Assembly (NCBI GenBank): GCA_945913285.1 | Contig: CAMEDD010000025.1 | Span: 1-37,427, forward strand | Direction of reading: 5' to 3' | Origin: Candidatus Sulfopaludibacter sp. SbA3 | GTDB taxonomy: Bacteria; Pseudomonadota; Alphaproteobacteria; Caulobacterales; Hyphomonadaceae | Length of the DNA stretch: 37,427 nt | In this document: positions 31,535 to 37,427 of the stretch, piece by piece | Numbering within the stretch: the first letter of the stretch is position 1 | Layout: each line of letters begins with the position of its first letter | Translations under genes and position numbers: made by a program | Notes under the pieces: generated by a model | Database searches by the model: none | What the model saw: only the letters and a program-made list of their open reading frames with translations | Told to the model about the DNA's origin: nothing

Positions 31535-32647
31535 ATGACCGCACTGACCCGCCTCACCCTCACGGATTTCCGGAATTATGCGAGCCTCACGCTGAAGCTC
31601 GATAACCGGCCCGTCTGCCTTTACGGGTCCAATGGAGCGGGCAAGACAAACCTGCTCGAAGCGGTCAGTCAGTTCGGGCCGGGCCGGGGCCTGCGCGCGG
31701 CGCAGCTCAGCGAAATGACGCGGCATGGCGCGTCGGCGGGCTGGACGATTTCCGGCACGCTGGATGATGAGCAGAAGATCGGCATTGCCCTCGAGGGCGC
31801 GGGACCTGTGAAACGCGCGGTCCGGATTGACGGCGCGCCGGCGAGCCCGGGCGACCTGGCGGAGCGCATGCGGCTGATCTGGCTGACGCCGGCGATGGAC
31901 GGCGTATTCCGGGGCGGGGCATCGGAGCGGCGGCGTTTCTTTGACCGGCTGGTGATGGCGCATCAGCCGTCACATGGCGGCGCGTCTTCGCGCTACGAGA
32001 AAGCGCTGGCGGAGCGCAATGCGCTGCTTGAACGCGGACACGTCGATCCGGCCTGGGCGGACGCCATCGAAGCGCGGCTCGCAGAGGCGGGCGCAGAGAT
32101 CGCGATCAACCGGGCGCTGGTGCTCGCGGACTTGCAGGCCGCGATCGACGCACGTCCCGAAGGGCATTTTCCGAAGGCGGATCTTTCGCTGGAAGGCGAG
32201 GCCGAAGCGGCAGCCGTACGAGGCGAGGATTTTCGCAGCGTGTTCGACTTGCTGGTGGACGCCTATCGCAGCGGGCGGCGACGCGACATTGCGGCGAGCC
32301 GGACGCTCAGCGGGCCGCACCGGTCTGACCTTGGCGTGATCCACAGGCCTTCAGGCGCGCCGGCAGGCGACGCCTCGACCGGGCAGCAGAAGGCCTTGTT
32401 GATCGGGTTGGTGCTGGCTTCGGCCGAGGCATTGTCCGTGAACGGAGACGGCCCTGCCCCGCTGCTGCTGCTCGATGAAGCGGCAGCGCATCTCGATCCC
32501 GACCGGCGCAGGGCGCTCTATGACGAGCTGGCGGCGATGCGCGGACAGGCCTGGTTGACGGGGACGGACGCCTACCTCTTCGAGGCGTTCGGCGCGCGTG
32601 CGCAGCGCGTGCGGGTCGAGGCCTCAAGCGCCGTTCTGGACGCCTGA
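31535..32647 (+). CDS. recF: DNA replication and repair protein RecF
   Basis: SMC-like ATPase that loads RecA at single-strand gaps. The 370-residue protein has LTLTDFRNYASLTLKL, Walker A in LYGSNGAGKTNLLEAVS, WLTPAMDGVFRGGASERRRFFDRLV, the signature region PHRSDLGVI and STGQQKALLIGLVLA, and Walker B PLLLLDEAAAHLDPDRR. Length and order are normal. In many alphaproteobacteria gyrB follows, but here the next gene is a convergent marR 5 bp away, so the replication cluster ends at recF. Confidence 0.97.
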   Translation: MTALTRLTLTDFRNYASLTLKLDNRPVCLYGSNGAGKTNLLEAVSQFGPGRGLRAAQLSEMTRHGASAGWTISGTLDDEQKIGIALEGAGPVKRAVRIDGAPASPGDLAERMRLIWLTPAMDGVFRGGASERRRFFDRLVMAHQPSHGGASSRYEKALAERNALLERGHVDPAWADAIEARLAEAGAEIAINRALVLADLQAAIDARPEGHFPKADLSLEGEAEAAAVRGEDFRSVFDLLVDAYRSGRRRDIAASRTLSGPHRSDLGVIHRPSGAPAGDASTGQQKALLIGLVLASAEALSVNGDGPAPLLLLDEAAAHLDPDRRRALYDELAAMRGQAWLTGTDAYLFEAFGARAQRVRVEASSAVLDA

Positions 32648-32652
32648 TCGCG

Positions 32653-33123
32653 TTAGCGGTTTGCGTCCAGCCAGATGCGCAGGCGTTCAAGCGCCGGCAG
32701 TATCTCGGCAGCGAGCGCAGGGGGGAAACCCTCGGGAAGCGTTGAAAGTTCGGGCGTAAGGGCCTTCATGGCCGCATCGCGTGCAGACTGGCCGGGCGGC
32801 GTGAGAAATACCCGTTTCGAACGCGCATCATCTGTATCCGGATCAACGCGGATGAAACCTTTGGATTCCAGCTTCTGCAGCGTATTGGTCATGGTGCCCT
32901 TTGTGACCTGGAAGGCGGCGGCGAGGCGGGCCGGCGTCCAGCCATCACCGAGGCGGACCATGTGATTGAGCAGGCTGAACTGGGCAACTGTCAGTTCATG
33001 CGGAAGGACTTTCTGAAAGCGATTACCGGATAGCTGGGCAATGATGCCGATCTCGTTGAAGAGCTGGAAGTAGAGCGTATCGGCAGGCGTAGGAGCGGCG
33101 GCCTTGGCGGCTTTTGCGGGCAT
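32653..33123 (-). CDS. MarR family transcriptional regulator
   Basis: A 156-residue winged-helix regulator. The helix-turn-helix and wing are clear: ELTVAQFSLLNHMVRLGDGWTPARLAAAFQVTKGTMTNTLQKLESKGFI followed by the wing DPDTDDARSKRVFLTPPGQ, with the DxR(S/K) motif typical of MarR. The N-terminal AAKAAAPTP tail is low-complexity. It starts 6 nt after the nitroreductase-like gene on the same strand, so both come from the promoter at 34305-34333, which carries two MarR-type palindromes. Autoregulation is therefore expected. The inducer is not readable from sequence. Confidence 0.94.
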   Translation of the reverse strand: MPAKAAKAAAPTPADTLYFQLFNEIGIIAQLSGNRFQKVLPHELTVAQFSLLNHMVRLGDGWTPARLAAAFQVTKGTMTNTLQKLESKGFIRVDPDTDDARSKRVFLTPPGQSARDAAMKALTPELSTLPEGFPPALAAEILPALERLRIWLDANR

Positions 33124-33129
33124 CAGGGT

Positions 33130-34275
33130 TCAACTCAGCATGTGGGCTTCAAGCCCGCGCCGGGGCGCAGGGACAACCGGCTTGGCATAGCCGACTCGCA
33201 CAAGCATCTGAAGACGCTGACCGTCGCCAACAAGCTCATGCAAATCGCGGTAAAGGTCTGCGATCTCGGGATACTCCTGCAGCGCCTGGCTCCAGGGATG
33301 TACCACGAGGCCATGCGCAGCAGTTTCCAATGTGAGGCGCATGTACGCGCGCCCGGCGTCGATCTGGCCTTCGCGTGACGCGCCGTCGTTGAGCATCCAG
33401 ACGAATGCCCGCGCAGAGGCCGCCATCGGGCGGTACATATCGAGGCCTTGCTTGAAAGCCGCCGACGCCGGATCAGCGAGCGCCTCTTTCGAGACGGCGC
33501 CGACGAGCTTGCCAAGGGCAAGGAACGGGCTTTCGAGGGATATCCCGTCCCGGTACAGGTTGGTTTCCGCCGGACCGATCCGCATGAGGTCGATGCTTTC
33601 CTGCATTGTATAGGCCGTGGTCGACTCGCGTTCATGGCCGCGCCATGTGAGATCGCGCAGGCGCTCCGCCGTCTGATCATTGCCGCATGTTCTGACGGTC
33701 ACTCCATATACTGATCCGGCTGCGACGAGCGCGGCGAGCTTTTCGGGCTCGACATCACGCGGCTCGTAGACTTCGCGATTGGTATGCCGGTTAAGGACGT
33801 AGGCGAAGAGCGGGTCGGCCTTCACCTTGTCCGGGATGAACCGGACATGCGCCACGGGCCGGGCGTCAAGCCGGCCGTCCAAGGCAGGCGCGCCTTCCGG
33901 GAAGGACGAGATTTCGGTGTCATACCCCTCTTCAGCTGCAGAGAGACGGAGCAGTTCAAGGAAAGCGCCGCAACCAATGATGATCTGCCGGTCGAACGGG
34001 TCGGTCGCCGGCAGGCGGCGTTCGAGGTCGACGTACAGGGTCAGGGCATCGCCGCCTTCCAGCTCGACCAGCCAGGGCTGGCGGTTGTGCGGGTTGGGCG
34101 CGAGCAGGGCGTAGGACAGGAAACGGCGGCGGTATTCGGTCTCCTGCCCGGCGAGGCGCCAGGCTTCGCGGGCGGCCACGCTCGGCTGGTTCAGCGCGAT
34201 GAAACCGCCTGCGCTGGCGGCGGCGAGGACAACCCCTCCCCCGATGAGTTTCAGAACGCCGCGCCGGGATGTCAT
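33130..34275 (-). CDS. Tat-exported Acg/nitroreductase family protein
   Basis: A 381-residue protein with a twin-arginine signal, TSRRGVLKLIGGGVVLAAASAGGF, so export as a folded protein, probably with bound flavin, is expected. The body resembles the Acg-like branch of the nitroreductase superfamily: FLSYALLAPNPHNRQPWLVEL near the start (compare A-x-APSxHNxQPW), DRQIIIGCGAFLELLRLSA, NRHTNREVYEP and a late ETAAHGLVVHPWSQALQEYP. Acg-type proteins can bind FMN without clear enzyme activity, so reduction of nitro compounds or quinones is only a possibility. AAAGGAG seven nt upstream fixes the ATG at 34275. It is the first gene of a two-gene operon with marR. Confidence 0.85.
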   Translation of the reverse strand: MTSRRGVLKLIGGGVVLAAASAGGFIALNQPSVAAREAWRLAGQETEYRRRFLSYALLAPNPHNRQPWLVELEGGDALTLYVDLERRLPATDPFDRQIIIGCGAFLELLRLSAAEEGYDTEISSFPEGAPALDGRLDARPVAHVRFIPDKVKADPLFAYVLNRHTNREVYEPRDVEPEKLAALVAAGSVYGVTVRTCGNDQTAERLRDLTWRGHERESTTAYTMQESIDLMRIGPAETNLYRDGISLESPFLALGKLVGAVSKEALADPASAAFKQGLDMYRPMAASARAFVWMLNDGASREGQIDAGRAYMRLTLETAAHGLVVHPWSQALQEYPEIADLYRDLHELVGDGQRLQMLVRVGYAKPVVPAPRRGLEAHMLS

Positions 34276-34289
34276 GGACCGTCTCCTTT

Positions 34290-34325
34290 GGTTTGATATC
34301 AAACCTTATAGTTTGACGTCGAACT
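34290..34325. promoter_or_regulatory. Two MarR-type operators
   Basis: GGTTTGATATCAAACC (34290-34305) is a perfect 16-bp palindrome. AGTTTGACGTCGAACT (34310-34325) is a second copy with one mismatched pair. Both share GTTTGA-x-TCxAAC, and their centres are 20 bp apart, two helical turns, so two dimers would bind one face. One lies in the promoter spacer, the other over the predicted start. Confidence 0.85.
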
Positions 34326-34333
34326 ATCGTCAA
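34305..34333 (-). promoter_or_regulatory. Promoter of the nitroreductase-marR operon
   Basis: On the minus strand TTGACG (34333-34328), a 17-bp spacer and TATAAG (34310-34305). The predicted start near 34298 falls inside the first palindrome. It is the strongest promoter match in the window and is fully overlapped by the paired operators. Confidence 0.85.
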
Positions 34334-34436
34334 GTGCGGACAGATCTTTTCTAAGCAGGGCGCGGCTTAGCAGCCGGCGCTCGCATCAAAACTGACGTCG
34401 CGGCCCTCTGTGGAGGTGGATTCCGGCCGCGCATCG

Positions 34437-35577
<1,141 letters not shown>

Positions 35578-35607
35578 GAAACTCAACCACAACTGGAGGA
35601 AATGCAA

Positions 35608-35985
35608 ATGTACAGTCACATGATGGTCGGCTCGAACGACATCGCGAAGTCCAAGGCGTTCTACGACGCCTTGTTTACGTCCGTCGGCGGAAAGCCGGGG
35701 ATCACCGATCCGAAGGGCCGCCTCGTCTATATGCACAATGGCGGCATCTTCCTCGTCACCCCGCCGATTGATGGCGCGCCTGCGACCGGTGGCAACGGCA
35801 TGACGATCGGTCTCGCGATGGCCTCGACCGAACAGGCCGACGCCTGGCACAAGGCAGGCGTCGCGGCTGGCGGCCAGGCGATTGAAGACCCGCCGGGCTG
35901 GCGCGGTGAAGGGCCCAGCGCACTCTACCTTGCCTACCTGCGCGACCCCGACGGCAATAAGCTGTGCGCCTTGCACCGCAAATAA
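35608..35985 (+). CDS. VOC (glyoxalase/bleomycin resistance) family protein
   Basis: A 125-residue metal-dependent vicinal oxygen chelate protein. MVGSNDIAKSKAFYDALF is the usual first beta-alpha unit, LVYMHNGGIFLVTPP the second strand pair, GMTIGLAMASTEQADAWHKAG the start of the second module, and LYLAYLRDPDGNKLCALHRK the standard end with the conserved RDPDGNKL. GGAGG at 35595-35599 sits 8 nt from the ATG at 35608 but only 2 nt from an ATG at 35602, which decides the start. It follows the dehydrogenase by 30 nt, so coexpression is likely; a role with glutathione-linked aldehydes is plausible but unproven. Confidence 0.92.
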   Translation: MYSHMMVGSNDIAKSKAFYDALFTSVGGKPGITDPKGRLVYMHNGGIFLVTPPIDGAPATGGNGMTIGLAMASTEQADAWHKAGVAAGGQAIEDPPGWRGEGPSALYLAYLRDPDGNKLCALHRK

Positions 35986-35995
35986 GCCGGAACGG

Positions 35996-37090
35996 TCAGG
36001 CGAGCGCGAGCCGGTAATTGGTTCGCGTGAGCCGCCGCGGCAGGCGGAAGGCTTTCAGCGGCTCGCCGTAGACACGCTCCAGCAGCACGTCAGCCCGGGC
36101 TTTGGCGCTTGCGTCCATCGCGTCATAGGCATCGGTGACGGCCTGCAGGCGCAGGAGCGGGAATGTCCGCGCCTGCGCTGGGCCGCGAGCGCCTTCAATA
36201 TCGATCCAGATTTCGCCAAGGCCGCGCGGCACATGCGCGCCTGACGAGGCGGTTGCCGCCCACTCCGTCAATAGCTGCACGGTGTCGACGAGCGCCGGGA
36301 ACTGTTCCTGCATCTGGCGGGCGAGGATAGGCTCAAGGGTCGGCGCGATGGCATCATCGGCCAGCAGGTCGCCCGATCCCTTCTGGCCGGAATGCGTGCG
36401 CCCCACCCAATCGGCCACACGCGGCGCATTGCGGCGCATGAATTCGCCGGAGGCCGGGTCGCGCAAGAGGTGGGCATAGAGCGGGCCGATGAAGGCAAAA
36501 TCGGCTAGGCACGGCCGCGCGCCGAGCAGGAAGCGGTGCTCTGCGAGATGCCGCGAGAAGTCAGCCAGGAACCCTTCATATGAACGCTCGATTCCGGGCA
36601 CCGTGTCCGGCGTGATGCCAAGCGGGGGCAGCGCACCCTTGAACCGCTGGCCGTTCTTCTTGCCCACCTCATATTGTTCGGTGCGGCTGAGCTGCGGCGC
36701 CGAGAGGGCGCCAAACTCGGCATAGGCAAAATCCTCGTTGAAGTTCCAGCGATAGTGCATCGCGGGGATGACCAGCCACTCATCGGCGTAGAGGTGCAAC
36801 AATTGTGCAACGAACCGCTGGAGCGGTCCGTCGGGCACGGCGGGGGGCTGCAGCTTTTCGCGCGCTTCCACATAGTCGATGATGTCGGCTGTGTCCTGGA
36901 TAATGGAGCCGTCCGGGGATTTGAGCACGGGGATGACCGGCCAGCCGACCGTGGGCAGGATGATCTCGCGGTAGACCGCCTGGGTGGCGCCTTCCTCGAC
37001 AAACGGCACCCCGCGCCAGCGCAGGTAGGCGCGCGCCTTTCCGGTGTAATAGCTGACCTCTGCGCCGTAGAGCGTGTATGTGCTTGTCAC
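35996..37090 (-). CDS. Glutathione S-transferase-like protein, long form, GTG start
   Basis: A 364-residue protein with an N-terminal thioredoxin-like GST domain: YTLYGAEVSYYTGKARAYLRWRGVPF, then the cis-Pro segment GWPVIPVLKSPDGSIIQDTADIIDYVEAR, which includes the Asp-Thr/Ser glutathione contact. The helical domain includes LLGARPCLADFAFIGPLYAHLLRDP, close to the usual GST helix 6 motif. The extra 140 or so C-terminal residues make it much longer than a standard GST of about 210. The start is GTG at 37090, with AGGG six nt upstream. It is convergent with the VOC gene (10-bp gap) and divergent from S-formylglutathione hydrolase. Confidence 0.87.
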   Translation of the reverse strand: MTSTYTLYGAEVSYYTGKARAYLRWRGVPFVEEGATQAVYREIILPTVGWPVIPVLKSPDGSIIQDTADIIDYVEAREKLQPPAVPDGPLQRFVAQLLHLYADEWLVIPAMHYRWNFNEDFAYAEFGALSAPQLSRTEQYEVGKKNGQRFKGALPPLGITPDTVPGIERSYEGFLADFSRHLAEHRFLLGARPCLADFAFIGPLYAHLLRDPASGEFMRRNAPRVADWVGRTHSGQKGSGDLLADDAIAPTLEPILARQMQEQFPALVDTVQLLTEWAATASSGAHVPRGLGEIWIDIEGARGPAQARTFPLLRLQAVTDAYDAMDASAKARADVLLERVYGEPLKAFRLPRRLTRTNYRLALA

Positions 37091-37255
37091 CGGCCCTGCC
37101 TTCCCAAACTGCGTACTGTCTCATGCGCAATGGCTCGCGGGGACGCAAGGCCCCCCGCCCTGCCACGAGAGTTTCTTGACACCCGCACTTCCTGCAGGCC
37201 AGAACCCGGCCGGGGCAGCCCTGCTCCGCCCACAAAACTGAAGGCATGGCTCGCG

Positions 37256-37427
37256 ATGACCCTCACACCTGTTTCTGCCTGGAAATCCTTCGGCGGAACA
37301 TTGTCCGTACACGATCATGAATCGGCGCTGCTGGGCTGCACGATGCGGTTTGCGGTCTATACACCGCCGCAGGCTGCGTATGGACCGGTGCCGGTGCTGT
37401 GGTATCTGTCGGGGCTCACTTGTACCT
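37256..37427 (+). CDS. fghA: S-formylglutathione hydrolase, N-terminal part (3' end outside window)
   Basis: Serine hydrolase (esterase D type) that releases formate and glutathione from S-formylglutathione, the step after the class III dehydrogenase. Only the first 57 residues are in the window: the opening VSAWKSFGGTLSVHDHESA, then LGCTMRFAVYTPPQA and VPVLWYLSGLTCT, which is the family's conserved strand and LSGLTCT turn leading to the oxyanion hole. The catalytic GHSMGG motif lies beyond the edge. The ATG at 37256 gives the family N-terminus; an ATG at 37246 in another frame closes after 24 codons. AAGG lies 12 nt upstream. Confidence 0.93.
   Translation, partial: MTLTPVSAWKSFGGTLSVHDHESALLGCTMRFAVYTPPQAAYGPVPVLWYLSGLTCT

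Overview
The window looks like the chromosome of a GC-rich alphaproteobacterium, most likely of the Hyphomonadaceae/Caulobacterales type. This rests on gene order and family content, not on a database search: lysC next to ptsP, a hisS-hisZ-hisG operon with a short HisG and a eukaryote-like HisRS, rpsT just upstream of dnaA, a dnaA-dnaN-recF cluster, and a carboxy(nor)spermidine route to polyamines. The genes are densely packed, with many ATGA overlaps and convergent ends only a few bases apart. The recognisable promoters share a pattern of TTGAC-like -35, 16-17 bp spacer and TAT-starting -10. I found no insertion sequence, prophage, CRISPR array, rRNA or tRNA gene.

Layout. 1-3.5 kb: ptsP (cut at the left edge) and lysC, both minus. 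3.6-5 kb: ubiG and a DUF924 gene, translationally coupled, plus. 5-8 kb: a GPH/MFS sugar-type transporter (minus) and a membrane-anchored M20 peptidase (plus). 8-10.9 kb: argF, a radical SAM gene and hslO (minus). 11-16.7 kb: a DUF1499 lipoprotein, an ABM-type monooxygenase, a dicarboxylate symporter, the polyamine pair carboxy(nor)spermidine dehydrogenase and nspC, and a nitrilase-family amidase. 16.7-18.3 kb: a GFA-family protein and argD. 18.7-22.3 kb: the hisS-hisZ-hisG operon (minus). 22.4-27.8 kb: chrA, a TerC-family protein, a thioesterase, a secreted phospholipase A2-like protein and an ABC1/UbiB kinase-like protein. 28-32.6 kb: rpsT, dnaA, dnaN and recF (plus). 32.6-34.3 kb: an autoregulated MarR/nitroreductase operon (minus). 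34.5-37.4 kb: a formaldehyde module with class III alcohol dehydrogenase, a VOC protein, a GST-like protein and the start of S-formylglutathione hydrolase (cut at the right edge).

The most interesting signal is upstream of hisS. A 12-codon leader ORF, MNTAPRHHHHHA, has five consecutive His codons. It begins about 8 nt after a good -10 box, so it is probably translated from the 5' end of the mRNA without a Shine-Dalgarno site. It is followed by a roughly 170-nt leader with mutually exclusive stems. This has the architecture of ribosome-mediated attenuation, controlling in one transcript both histidyl-tRNA charging (HisS) and the first enzyme of histidine synthesis (HisG-HisZ). A second clear regulatory system is the nitroreductase-marR operon, whose promoter carries two palindromes exactly two helical turns apart over the -35/-10/+1 region.
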